In this document: piece after piece, positions 1 through 9,410 of the stretch
Layout of the letters: the number at the start of each line of letters is the position of its first letter
Numbering within the stretch: the first letter of the stretch is position 1
Source: Blastocatellia bacterium AA13
GTDB taxonomy: Bacteria; Acidobacteriota; Blastocatellia; UBA7656
Length of the DNA stretch: 64,000 bases
Reading direction: 5' to 3'
NCBI GenBank assembly: GCA_003222245.1
Contig: QHVH01000029.1
Span: forward strand, 1 to 64,000
The notes under the pieces: generated by a model
The model's database searches: none
Seen by the model: the letters and a program-made list of their open reading frames with translations, nothing else
Told to the model about the DNA's origin: nothing
Program-made: the position numbers and the translations under genes

Positions 1-165
1 CCCAGCCGCCCTTCCCAAACACCCTCTGACCCCAATCCTCTTTCCTAACCCAAGACCCTCACGCCTTCGGCGTGGATGATGTTGCATATACCTCACCGCC
101 CTCGTTGTTCCTGACCCTGTTCCAAGCCCGGCTCACTTCTGACAAGCACTACTGGTCTACTTTTG

Positions 166-1332
166 CCGAGCACCGAAGCCCCGATGAAGAGGGGATTGAA
201 ACATGGATGCGTGGGGTCAGTATATGACCTTTCTGCTAGTTGAAGAGACTTCCCCGATGAAGAGGGGATTGAAACCAATCCAGAAGATGCCACGAGCGCT
301 CGCGCTTCGGGTTGAAGAGACTTCCCCGATGAAGAGGGGATTGAAACTTCGGCTTCACGGGCTTGTTTTTGCTCGAGATCCCGTTGAAGAGACTTCCCCG
401 ATGAAGAGGGGATTGAAACATTCTCGATTCTAAGCTTGCTGTAGTATTACCCACAGGTTGAAGAGACTTCCCCGATGAAGAGGGGATTGAAACCGGATTC
501 AGCGCCTTCTCTTCTTTTGCGGCGGCCAGCGTTGAAGAGACTTCCCCGATGAAGAGGGGATTGAGACAACTTCCTGCCAAATGCCTGGCTGAGTTCGTTC
601 GATGTTGAAGAGACTTCCCCGATGAAGAGGGGATTGAGACATCTGGAATGTCAAGCTCGTCGGCGATATCGTCGTCAGTTGAAGAGACCTCCCCGATGAA
701 GAGGGGATTGAGACAGGAGATCGCCGGCGTCACCTGAGCTAAAATCCGACGTTGAAGAGACCTCCCCGATGAAGAGGGGATTGAGACAAAGAAAGGGAGA
801 AACAAATGCCACAGCAAAAACAATGTTGAAGAGACCTCCCCGATGAAGAGGGGATTGAGACAGGCGCTTCCCTCTTTGCTTGAAGAGCCGGACAATAAGT
901 TGAAGAGACCTCCCCGATGAAGAGGGGATTGAGACACAAGAAGGAACAGGAAAGACTTAACCTTGAACAGGTTGAAGAGACCTCCCCGATGAAGAGGGGA
1001 TTGAAACGTCTGAGCGAACGACAGAGACAGATCGCCCGGAGTTTGTTGAAGAGACCTCCCCGATGAAGAGGGGATTGAAACCGATCTTAATAAATGTTTG
1101 CCATTGTTGAGTGCCGAGTTGAAGAGACTTCCCCGATGAAGAGGGGATTGAAACCGGACTCCGTTTAACGCGAAGGCGCGAGGACGCAAAGGTTGAAAGA
1201 CTTCTCCGATGAAGAGCGGATTGAAGGTTGCGCCCTCGCGCCCTCGCGCCCTCGCGCCCTCGCGCCCTCGCGCCCTCGCGTTAAGCATTCCTTCTGTTGA
1301 AGAGACCTCCCCGATGAAGAGGGGATTGAAAC
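166..1332 (+). CRISPR. CRISPR array, 37-nt repeats, type III
   Basis: The 37-nt repeats begin GTTGAAGAGA and end ATTGAAAC or ATTGAGAC. Each has an internal CCCC/GGGG stem with loop GATGAAGA. Full repeats start at 239, 311, 383, 457, 531, 604, 678, 751, 825, 899, 971, 1045, 1118 and 1296. Spacers are unique and 35-37 nt long. The repeat at 166-202 keeps only its 3' 24 nt. The ATTGAAAC end is the usual 8-nt type III crRNA handle, so transcription is most likely on the + strand, toward the cas genes. Two positions vary between repeats (ACTTCC/ACCTCC and GAAAC/GAGAC) and the variants come in blocks. No recognisable leader lies in 1-165. Confidence 0.97.
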
Positions 1333-1504
1333 CGGAACTCCGTTAACGCGAAGGCGCGAGGACGCAAAGGTTGAAAGATCTCTCCCCTATGAAGAGCTGA
1401 TTGAAGGTTGCGGCCCTCGCCCTTGCGCCCTCGCGTCCTTGCGCCCTCGCGTTAAGCAGTCCTTTTGTTGAAGAGGTTCCCCCGATGAAGAGGGGGGTTG
1501 AAAC
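1155..1504 (+). repeat. Degenerate array end with duplicated palindromic element
   Basis: After the repeat ending at 1154 there are two near-copies of one segment, 1155-1295 and 1333-1466. Each runs: a TTAACGCGAAGGCGCGAGG arm, a decayed CRISPR-like repeat (from 1192 and from 1370), a run of CGCGCCCT-type units, then the inverted arm ending CGCGTTAA. A good repeat at 1296-1332 separates the copies. A further 38-nt variant repeat lies at 1467-1504. The arms are inverted repeats of each other, so each copy could fold into a long hairpin. It looks like a dispersed palindromic element that entered the old end of the array and was duplicated together with repeats. Confidence 0.8.
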
Positions 1505-2182
1505 GAGCGTGCAATCGCTTGCCTGGGAAGCGTGAAACGAGAACGCCGAGGGTTGAAGCCTCATGCTCCGCCAGGAGCGAGATGTTTATAGATCCGGATG
1601 CATTCCTTTGTCCTGCGCTCCGTCGAAGCGCGATGTTACCCACCGAAAAATTGCATAGCCCTCCTGGCGGAGGCCCTCTATTAGCAACATCGTTTCTATA
1701 ATTGCCCTCCTGCCGGAGGGCGAAGCCTGACGCTCCGCCGGGAGCGAAATGCTTATAGATCGTGGCTCCTTCCTGTCTCGCGGCTCCGCCCGGGCTGATC
1801 CCTCCCTGGTCACTGACCACTTAAATATTCATTGCCGACCGCTGACCGCTGAAAGCCGACCGCTGAATAACTATGCACACTTTTGGACGGGCAACTGATT
1901 TACAGAACCCACTGCCCCGCGCCTCTAAAATACGCTTGACCCAGGAGCGCCTTTCCTAGAGAATCGTTGCCGCTTTAACCCTACAGACATTTCGGTCAGG
2001 CGCCGCCTGAGCGTAGCAATCGCAGTAGTCTCCCCTGATTTGCGCGTTCTCGGAGGAACATTCGGTTGGAGCAAGTGAATACAAACATAGCACCACCATT
2101 TGCCTGCGCCGCCATCGATGCGGCTATCGACGATGGTAATGTGGCGTAGCCAGGAAGGCCCACAGTAACGCAATCAAACGCA
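1505..2182. repeat. Intergenic region with dispersed palindromic repeats
   Basis: No gene is supported here. Two similar elements of about 39 nt lie at 1555-1593 and 1722-1761. Each has a GCTCCGCC..GGAGCGA hairpin followed by ATGTTTATAGATC or ATGCTTATAGATC. Two smaller palindromes sit between them (around 1659-1674 and 1704-1721, CCCTCC/GGAGGG arms). A short tandem GACCGCTGA motif covers 1834-1867. The rest, up to cas6, shows nothing I recognise. The palindromes look like a repeat family that is dispersed in the genome. Confidence 0.6.
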
Positions 2183-3448
2183 ATGAAGCCGGATGATTTC
2201 TCCTCACTCGAAATTGCCCGCTTTGAACTGAGATTGGCCGCGCGCCAGTCGGCGGTACTGCCGGCGTTTCTCGGCTCGACCCTTAGAGGCGCATTCGGCC
2301 ACGCCTTGAAGCAGGCCGTGTGCGTAATGGAGCATCGCGATTGCGATCGATGCCTTGTAGCCGACCGGTGTCCGTATCCTTATCTATTTGAGACCCCCGT
2401 TCCATCGAACGTGCCGCAGCTAACAGGCCACTCTCACGCACCCCATCCTTTTATATTATTGCCTCCGCCGCCTCGGGAATTGATGGCCGGAAATGCCGAG
2501 TTGCTCAATTCTTTGCCGTTCGAACCGGATTCGCACAGCGTTAGTGAGCCGAGCTTGCCGGGGACTTCACTCGGTCTACATAGGCCGGCGAGCCGCCGCG
2601 GAATATCCGCATCGGGCGCCGCAGGCGCAGGGATTCCAGGCGTCAACCGCTCGAGTGCGACCATAGAGCACCGACAGAATCTTAAAGAGAAGGCCCCATC
2701 CTCACGGCTCTGCCTCACTTCGACGGGGCCGCCGCTGAATCTTGCTGCCGGCGATCACATATCCTTCGGCCTGGTGTTGATGGGCCAGGCAATAGAACTC
2801 CTCCCGTACATAGTTTTCGCGGTGACGGAGATGGCTAATCGAGGCTTAGGCGTAGACCGAGCCCGATTCGAGTTGAGCGAAGTCCTGATGATCGACGCCG
2901 CCGGCGATGAGAGTCTCATCTACTCGAGTGGAGCTGAACGAATCACGGTTGGGTCCGATGCGCGAGTCAGCTTGAGCGAGTTGATCCGTCATCGGCTCGA
3001 TCAACTGGGAGAGACGGTCAGCCTCAAGCGCGATTCTTTGACGCTGCGATTCACGACTCCGACACGAATTCGCGTGAAAGCCGACCTGCAGATAGGCCTG
3101 CCGTTCGAGATGTTGGTCAGGAATCTGTTGAGACGGATCTCGATGCTGTGCGCGGTACATGGCCGCGGGGCGTTGGAGCTGGACTACAGTGGATTGATAA
3201 AGCGGGCTTCATCAGTGGAGACGATTTCCTCCCGGCTGAAGTGGTGCGACTGGGAGCGATACTCGAACCGGCAAGGGAGAAAAGTGGCTATGGGAGGATT
3301 TATTGGAGAAGTTGAGTACGGGGGTGAAATTTTCGACGAGTTTCTGCCACTTATGATCGTAGGGGAAATTCTGTCTGTAGGATCGGGGACGGTGTTTGGG
3401 TTAGGTAGGTTGAAATGCAAAATCACAACGGAGGATGGCGCCTATTGA
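2183..3448 (+). CDS. cas6: Cas6 pre-crRNA processing endoribonuclease
   Basis: This RAMP-fold protein of 421 aa should cut the repeat RNA of the adjacent array to leave the 8-nt 5' handle. The N-terminal ferredoxin-like part includes PAFLGSTLRGAFGHALK. A cysteine cluster follows (C47, C54, C57, C63), as in Cas6 proteins of cyanobacterial type III systems. The C-terminal RAMP domain ends in a glycine-rich loop, VGSGTVFGLGRLK. A low-complexity stretch at about residues 95-170 makes it longer than most Cas6 proteins (about 250-330 aa). It is the first gene after the array, 117 bp before cas10, on the same strand. I see no strong ribosome binding site. Confidence 0.9.
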   Translation: MKPDDFSSLEIARFELRLAARQSAVLPAFLGSTLRGAFGHALKQAVCVMEHRDCDRCLVADRCPYPYLFETPVPSNVPQLTGHSHAPHPFILLPPPPRELMAGNAELLNSLPFEPDSHSVSEPSLPGTSLGLHRPASRRGISASGAAGAGIPGVNRSSATIEHRQNLKEKAPSSRLCLTSTGPPLNLAAGDHISFGLVLMGQAIELLPYIVFAVTEMANRGLGVDRARFELSEVLMIDAAGDESLIYSSGAERITVGSDARVSLSELIRHRLDQLGETVSLKRDSLTLRFTTPTRIRVKADLQIGLPFEMLVRNLLRRISMLCAVHGRGALELDYSGLIKRASSVETISSRLKWCDWERYSNRQGRKVAMGGFIGEVEYGGEIFDEFLPLMIVGEILSVGSGTVFGLGRLKCKITTEDGAY

Positions 3449-3564
3449 CGGCACCGAATCCGACTATATTGAGCGCGTGTTCTCTCTTTGCCAGAAATCT
3501 AAAGCTTCAGTCGTCTCTGGACGGCTCAATAGATCGTTCTGGAATCGACTTAGAGGTTCATTAG

Positions 3565-5310
3565 ATGCATCTAGTTCTACTTGAAACGTCGGGAAATCAG
3601 AGCTTTATCTTTTCAACCAACAAACTTCGCGAAAACGTGGGAGCGTCCGAGCTTACCTATCGAGCAGGCACTCAATGGCTCCTTGAGGCTGTAGAACAAG
3701 CAGGTGGTCCGCCAGGCCTCTGGGACGAGAATACTTGGCAACTTCGTCGCAATCTACTTAATCCACAGCTCAATAGAGCTATCACTGACGAAGGAGTAAT
3801 AGCCGAAGTCATCCTTGCCACTTCTGGCAAGGCATTGCTCTTGGTTAAGACGAGAGAATGTGGCCAGGAGATCATTTGCAAAGTAACAACTAAGGCGATT
3901 CAGTACGCACCAGGACTAGATCTTTGCGGCGTCATCAGTAATCACTTCGAATGGGAAGAAGAACGAATCGGCGATGTGAATCGCATGCTCCATGAGAGGT
4001 TTGATGAGGTGCACGCTAACCTCCCAGGTCCTGCGATGCGGTTCTTGCGATTGCCGGTGGTTGAGGATTGTGCTACAAGCGGCTTACCGGCAGCGCAGTT
4101 AGATCGTAGCGACAAGAATGATGCAGGTCCTAGATCAGCGGTCAGTCGGCACAAGCGGGCGTACCGCCAGAAGTACGCGACTCGTATGCAGGCCTTGCTT
4201 GACCCAGACGAAGCCAAGATTAGATTTGCAAGAAATATTGAAAAATTAGAAGAGGGTTCTGAATGGCTTGCCGTTATTCATGCCGACGGCAATGGGCTGG
4301 GCGAGGTCTTCTTGAACTTTGGCGAGTACGCGGATTGCACTCACGCCCGTCAGAATCGCGACTATGTAAATAGATATCGAAGGTTTTCGCTAGGACTCGA
4401 CATCTGCACAGAAAAGGCATTTCTCAAAGCCTTGACCGAGATGCTTAGGCGTGACAAAGACGCGTGGTTCGAACCGCGAATTCTCCCGATCGTTCTTGGC
4501 GGAGATGACCTAACCGTTGTTTGCGACGGTCAGGCAGCTTTGCAGTTCACATATGACTTTCTCACCGAGTTTGAAGAACAAACAGGCCGGAACGACTTGG
4601 AATTGGTGGGCGATATTATTCCGTATATTGCGGGCGAGGCGTTCCCGTCGACGCGCCACTTATCCGCCTGCGCCGGTGTCGCCATCGTCAAACCCCATTT
4701 CCCTTTTTCCGCCTCTTACGACTTGGCCGAAGAGCTAATTAGGTCGGCGAAAGAGGTCAAAAGACTAATCGTCCATCCAGACAAGCAGAAACACGGTCAG
4801 CCCGTTCCATGGCCGTGCTCGGCGATAGATTTTCACGCGCTGTACGATTCTACCGCGACCTCGCTAAGCGAGATCCGCCGTAAGCTTAGGCCGGACGACG
4901 GTAAAACAAGAATCTATGGGCGGCCTTATGTAGTAACCAAACCGGAGAAACTCAAAGGCGCGGCCGAAGAGTCGCAGCGGTGGACGGAAGATCATCACTG
5001 GCAAAAGCTGCGCGCAAGAGTTGAGAAGATTCAGGAACAGGAGGATGGTCGCCGCAAGATTCCAAATAGTCAATTGCACGATCTGCGAGCTGGACTACAC
5101 CTCGGTAAGAGTTTCGCGGATGCTCGCTTCAACCTCATTCGACAGCGCTATCAAACCGAGAGCGATAAAGGGATTGAAGTGTTGGCGGAGAACAACGGCA
5201 CTTTCTTCCGGCCAGAGACTATAGACGAAGACGGTGAGGAGAAAAAGGTATGGGTGACGAGCCTGCTTGATGCGATGGACGCCGCTAACTTCTGGGGGCG
5301 AGAGGAGTGA
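3565..5310 (+). CDS. cas10: Cas10, type III-D, cyclase without HD domain
   Basis: This is the large subunit of the type III effector (581 aa). The first Palm-like domain starts at the N-terminus (ETSGNQSFIFSTNKLRENVG), leaving no room for the HD nuclease domain that heads many Cas10 proteins. The second Palm domain carries HADGNGLGE (D241) and an intact GGDD at 312-315, the metal and ATP site that makes cyclic oligoadenylate. Single-stranded DNA cleavage by an HD domain is therefore not expected, while signalling is. Three candidate cyclic-nucleotide effector or control genes lie downstream, which agrees with this. The gene is followed immediately by the Cas7-Cas5-Cas11 gene. Confidence 0.95.
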   Translation: MHLVLLETSGNQSFIFSTNKLRENVGASELTYRAGTQWLLEAVEQAGGPPGLWDENTWQLRRNLLNPQLNRAITDEGVIAEVILATSGKALLLVKTRECGQEIICKVTTKAIQYAPGLDLCGVISNHFEWEEERIGDVNRMLHERFDEVHANLPGPAMRFLRLPVVEDCATSGLPAAQLDRSDKNDAGPRSAVSRHKRAYRQKYATRMQALLDPDEAKIRFARNIEKLEEGSEWLAVIHADGNGLGEVFLNFGEYADCTHARQNRDYVNRYRRFSLGLDICTEKAFLKALTEMLRRDKDAWFEPRILPIVLGGDDLTVVCDGQAALQFTYDFLTEFEEQTGRNDLELVGDIIPYIAGEAFPSTRHLSACAGVAIVKPHFPFSASYDLAEELIRSAKEVKRLIVHPDKQKHGQPVPWPCSAIDFHALYDSTATSLSEIRRKLRPDDGKTRIYGRPYVVTKPEKLKGAAEESQRWTEDHHWQKLRARVEKIQEQEDGRRKIPNSQLHDLRAGLHLGKSFADARFNLIRQRYQTESDKGIEVLAENNGTFFRPETIDEDGEEKKVWVTSLLDAMDAANFWGREE

Positions 5311-5312
5311 AA

Positions 5313-7805
5313 ATGAGCAATCAACACGAATCACAACCCGACAAGTTCGCGCCTTTACCCGAAAGCTTTCGCCTCCGGCTTGAGATGAAATCGGATTGGC
5401 ACGTCGGCGCTGGCGCCGGTCGACCGGGTGACGTGGATCGACTGGTGCGCCGCGATGAAGATGGACTGCCGTTTGTGCCAGGCAAGACGCTCACGGGCAT
5501 TTGGCGTGATGCCTGCGAACGAGTTGCGTTAGGACTCGATGACGGAGTGCCGGCCGAGTGGAGTCGGTGGATTCCTGTTCTGTTTGGTGATCAGGCTGGA
5601 CAGTTAAAGGAAGAACTTCATCAGACGCATCCAGATGAGTTGCGGCATCCCCGCCCAGCGTCGTTATCGGTGAGCGCCGCGCGTCTCGAGACAAAGCTAC
5701 GCACAATACTTAAAGCTAAACCCGCCGTGTGTGAGGCCATCACTTTCGTCAAACCTGGCGTGCGCATTAACCGCAACTCAGGCCGTGCTGCACCTCGTTG
5801 TCTGCGCTTTGAAGAGATGGCACGCATAGGCGCGGTCTTGTTTGCCTACGGCAGCATAGATGTGACGAACTTGGATGAGGAGCAAAAGCGTGCTGCGACG
5901 GCGTTATTGCTGGCCGGCACGAAGCTAGTTGAACGGATCGGCGCGAAGAGGCGTCGCGGCGCGGGACGATGTCAGTTGACTGTCTGGAGCGCAGACGATC
6001 AGCAGATTGTTTTCAGTGAGAGACTCTTAGGGTGGCTTGATACGCTGAACGATCCGAATAGCGTTCCGAGACCGCCCGAGAGATTTTCGCCGGACTCAGC
6101 GGCGACGACTTTCGCGCTCTCGACGACAGAAGAGTGGATCAAATTTGATCTACAAATCGAAGCGAAATCTCCGGTCATCATAACCGCGCGCACGGTCGGC
6201 AATTTTGTTGAGACAACCGATTACATCCCTGGCACATATCTACTGCCTATCATTACGCGGTATTTAGGTAATCCGCCGGCTTTACGCACAGCCATAACCA
6301 ATGGTGATTTGGTCGTCACTAATGCAACGCCGATAGTTGGCCAACAGTGGGGTCGACACGTCCCCTTCAGTCTCTTCTTCGAAAAGCTCGATGGCGGACT
6401 TAAAAACGACAAAGGAAAAGGCAAGGGCCGCAATGTTTATAACCGTTTTTATGACAAGGTTAACCAAAAGCGTCAGGTGAAGAGTTACCGCAGTGGCTAT
6501 ATTGGCCAGACAGCCATGGTGCGATTGCCGATTTATGAAACAGTAAAATTGACCGTCGCCCCACATAACGTAGTTCTTGACGAACTGCAACGGCCCGCCG
6601 AAGCGGTGGGTGGAATCTTCAGTTATCAGGCGATCAAGCCCGGTACGATATTCGGTGCTGAGCTTCGGCTGCGCGCACCTTTGTTTCAATCATTGCCAAG
6701 TGGCTGGCTTGACCGTCTACAGGGAGAACATCGCCTTGGACGCTCAAAGAAAGACGATTATGGCCTAGTTCATCTCATTATCGAGGAGCAGAAATCTGAC
6801 ACGCAAAGGAACGGGCAGCCAGATGATAACGGCAAAGAGTTAATCGTATGGCTCCTATCCGACCTTCTTCTGCGAGATGAGCGGTTGCGCCCTACTGCTT
6901 CGGTCGAGCAATTGCGGAAGACTCTCGGCGACAAATTGCAGGTCGAGTTGAAAGTACGCGATGCGATCAATCAAGGGCTGCGTTCAAATCTAAGCCGACC
7001 GCGTCGCACTGATTCCTGGCAAGTCAGTTGGGGATTGCCACGTCCTGCGCTAGTTGGATTGGCGGCTGGAAGCTGCATCTACTTTGATGTGATCGAAGGC
7101 AATATAGATAGCGATGTGCTTGCCGCGCTCAGGCAAATTGAAAACGAAGGGTTGGGCGAGCGTAGAGCCGAAGGTTACGGGCGACTTTGTTTCAACGATC
7201 CGCTATTGCGGTCTCAACTCGATGGCATTAGCGACGGAAGGTCAGGTAGTGAGAATGAGGACGAAACAGGAGCAATCTCAGATCTGATGCCCGAGCAGAG
7301 CGATTCGTTCGATTACGCGCGAATCATCGAGCGCGAAGCAGTGCGACGCGAGACTCAGCGCCGAGTACTGGCTTTAGCCGCTCAAGAAAGCGAACGAAAA
7401 AAAGCGTTAGGCATTGAAATCAAAAGAGAGAATCAGTCCTTCATTAGCAAGCCGCGTATGAGCCAACTGGGCGGGCTGCGCTCAGTCATTAGCAAAATGC
7501 AAACGCAAGGCGATGCAGATCGGGTAATCCGATGGATTGAGTTGCTTAGACCAAAGGCAAAGGACAAAGGCTGGCCCGATGAAAATCTGAGGTCAATTAA
7601 TGACTTGATTGCACGATCATCTCGAGTCTGGGAACTGCTTGATGTCAACTTTGATCAGTTGGTCATCACCACATTAGGCCAGGACAGGCTCAAAGCCGAG
7701 CTATGGGCGGAAAGCGTACGTGCGCTGGTTGACGCCTGCGTGCGTGCGCATAAGCGGGATTTAGAGAAGACACTTCAGCCACAAATCGCCAAAGGAGGAA
7801 AGTGA
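5313..7805 (+). CDS. Cas7-Cas5-Cas11 fusion, type III-Dv
   Basis: This single chain of about 830 aa has three parts. Residues 1 to about 235 are a Cas7/Csm3-like RAMP (HVGAGAGRPGDVDRLVRRD, then VPGKTLTGIWRDACE). About 255-620 is a Cas5/Csx10-like RAMP (YIPGTYLLPIITRYLG; G-rich GLGERRAEGYGRL). About 660-830 is an all-helical, charged tail that fits Cas11. The same fusion is the signature of III-Dv complexes. I prefer the ATG at 5313, which has GAGGAG at 5302-5307, to the GTG at 5307 that overlaps the cas10 stop. Translation is probably coupled to cas10. Confidence 0.9.
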   Translation: MSNQHESQPDKFAPLPESFRLRLEMKSDWHVGAGAGRPGDVDRLVRRDEDGLPFVPGKTLTGIWRDACERVALGLDDGVPAEWSRWIPVLFGDQAGQLKEELHQTHPDELRHPRPASLSVSAARLETKLRTILKAKPAVCEAITFVKPGVRINRNSGRAAPRCLRFEEMARIGAVLFAYGSIDVTNLDEEQKRAATALLLAGTKLVERIGAKRRRGAGRCQLTVWSADDQQIVFSERLLGWLDTLNDPNSVPRPPERFSPDSAATTFALSTTEEWIKFDLQIEAKSPVIITARTVGNFVETTDYIPGTYLLPIITRYLGNPPALRTAITNGDLVVTNATPIVGQQWGRHVPFSLFFEKLDGGLKNDKGKGKGRNVYNRFYDKVNQKRQVKSYRSGYIGQTAMVRLPIYETVKLTVAPHNVVLDELQRPAEAVGGIFSYQAIKPGTIFGAELRLRAPLFQSLPSGWLDRLQGEHRLGRSKKDDYGLVHLIIEEQKSDTQRNGQPDDNGKELIVWLLSDLLLRDERLRPTASVEQLRKTLGDKLQVELKVRDAINQGLRSNLSRPRRTDSWQVSWGLPRPALVGLAAGSCIYFDVIEGNIDSDVLAALRQIENEGLGERRAEGYGRLCFNDPLLRSQLDGISDGRSGSENEDETGAISDLMPEQSDSFDYARIIEREAVRRETQRRVLALAAQESERKKALGIEIKRENQSFISKPRMSQLGGLRSVISKMQTQGDADRVIRWIELLRPKAKDKGWPDENLRSINDLIARSSRVWELLDVNFDQLVITTLGQDRLKAELWAESVRALVDACVRAHKRDLEKTLQPQIAKGGK

Positions 7806-7808
7806 GCA

Positions 7809-9410
7809 ATGGCGCGACGAATCAGTTCACGCTTGCTGATCACAGGTAAACTCATTGCGCGCACGCCTCTGCACGTTGGCGGGACTGGCGGCAACGTCGA
7901 TACCGACTTGGCTTTGGCCATAAATGGCAAGGGAGAATATTACATTCCAGGCACAAGTTTAGCCGGTCCGCTACGCGCCTGGCTCGAAAATGATCAACAA
8001 GAGAGCATCAATGATTGGTGGGGGTATCAGGTAGCAGACCAGGGGCAAGCGAGTCACGTCTTTATTGAAGACGGTTTCGTCATAGCGCCGGAAGGTAAAC
8101 AGATTAAAGCCGAAATTAGGGATGGCGTGGGAATCGACCGTGTCACCGGTGCAGCGGCCAATCAGATCAAGTACGATCGTGCCGTCCTGCCGCGCGGCAC
8201 TCGCGTTGGTTTCACGATGACAGTCGAGCTTCCGGCCGACACTATAGAACAGAGCCAGCAAAAACTGCGCGACAAGATCAGAGTGCAGACCAGTGCGGTT
8301 CTGCAGGGCCTGCAATCCGGCGAGATTCGCTTCGGTGCTGCGAAAACGCGCGGAATGGGTCGCATCGAAGTGCATAACCTCGAAGTTCGCGAGCAGGGCT
8401 TCCTGACCCGGAAAGATATGCTTAAAACCCTGCGCGACGAGAGCGATCAGCCGGAGGCGGCAGTGGCGCCGACCACAGCACCACAGCCGCGCCTGACCGT
8501 TAGGATCAAGTGGCAGCCGCGCGGTCCGCTGATGGTCAAGGCCGAAGGCGATGGCATCGCAGTTGATATGCTGCCGCTTGTCAGCGCGATCGACGAACAG
8601 CTTACCTTCGTCCTTCCGGGCAGTTCGATCAAAGGCGCATTCCGTAGCCAGGCTGAACGGATTGTGCGTACCGTGCTCGGCCTCTCCGCGCCTAAGCCGG
8701 TTGCGGACAAACAAGACTTCATTGATCAGGTAGAGCTACACGGAACTCGACAGAACGGCTCCGAGGACAGGAAGAATGATGCTTCTTTGATTGGCTGGTT
8801 GTTTGGCATAGCCGGAAGGAATGAAGAAGAAGAAAAAGAAGAAGATCAGCGTACGGTGTTGCCCGGTCTTGGCGCGCTAATGGTTGATGATTGCTATGCG
8901 GAGTGCAGGATTGAGGAACAAGAGTGGGGAGCTGTTGAACAGGCTACCAATGAACGGGAACTACGCGGCGCCCTCGATGCAGCCCAATTGTCGCAGGCGC
9001 AACAAGCCTTTCACGTTGCCATTGACCGATGGCTCGGTAGCGCTGCCGATGGCTTTCTCTACACCGTGCTCGAACCGCACGGTATCGTGTGGGAAGAGAT
9101 CAACCTGACGCTCGATTTGTCACGCATCCCGCAAGACCAGGAAAAGCTGCGTTCCTGCGCAGTAATGTGCTTGTTGCTCGTGCTGCGTGACTTTGCCTCA
9201 GGGCGCATACCAATTGGATTCGGCACAAATCGCGGGATGGGAGCGGTCGATGTCACCGGCATCACGATTATTCCGCGCGGCCTTGACGGCATTTTGACGC
9301 AACTGCAACAGATCAGAATTGAATCAGGCAGGTTGGCTGGCTTGAGCGATGACTTGCGGGCTTCACTCAATCGGGCCTGGGCACAATGGACGGAGGAAAA
9401 TGCTCTATGA
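7809..9410 (+). CDS. Cas7-2x, double RAMP backbone subunit
   Basis: This 533-aa protein contains two Cas7/Csm3-like units. The first has LHVGGTGGNVDTDLALA, YYIPGTSLAGPLRAWL and GIDRVTGAAA. The second starts near residue 225 and has VLPGSSIKGAFRSQAERIV and the G-rich IPIGFGTNRGMGAVDV. An acidic insert (EEEEKEEDQ) lies near residue 340. In III-Dv complexes this subunit supplies two backbone positions, and its thumb-loop aspartates can cut target RNA. The gene begins 3 nt after the previous stop, with GGAGGA at 7795-7800, and overlaps csx19 by ATGA. Confidence 0.92.
   Translation: MARRISSRLLITGKLIARTPLHVGGTGGNVDTDLALAINGKGEYYIPGTSLAGPLRAWLENDQQESINDWWGYQVADQGQASHVFIEDGFVIAPEGKQIKAEIRDGVGIDRVTGAAANQIKYDRAVLPRGTRVGFTMTVELPADTIEQSQQKLRDKIRVQTSAVLQGLQSGEIRFGAAKTRGMGRIEVHNLEVREQGFLTRKDMLKTLRDESDQPEAAVAPTTAPQPRLTVRIKWQPRGPLMVKAEGDGIAVDMLPLVSAIDEQLTFVLPGSSIKGAFRSQAERIVRTVLGLSAPKPVADKQDFIDQVELHGTRQNGSEDRKNDASLIGWLFGIAGRNEEEEKEEDQRTVLPGLGALMVDDCYAECRIEEQEWGAVEQATNERELRGALDAAQLSQAQQAFHVAIDRWLGSAADGFLYTVLEPHGIVWEEINLTLDLSRIPQDQEKLRSCAVMCLLLVLRDFASGRIPIGFGTNRGMGAVDVTGITIIPRGLDGILTQLQQIRIESGRLAGLSDDLRASLNRAWAQWTEENAL

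Noticed and set aside
1-165. Possible leader or further degenerate repeats before the first repeat
   Set aside because: No repeat-like sequence, AT-rich leader or promoter could be recognised; the stretch is too short to judge.
236-1288. Open frame of 350 codons on the minus strand through the CRISPR array
   Set aside because: It is made of the CRISPR repeat read backwards; the repeated product follows the repeat period and has no gene features.
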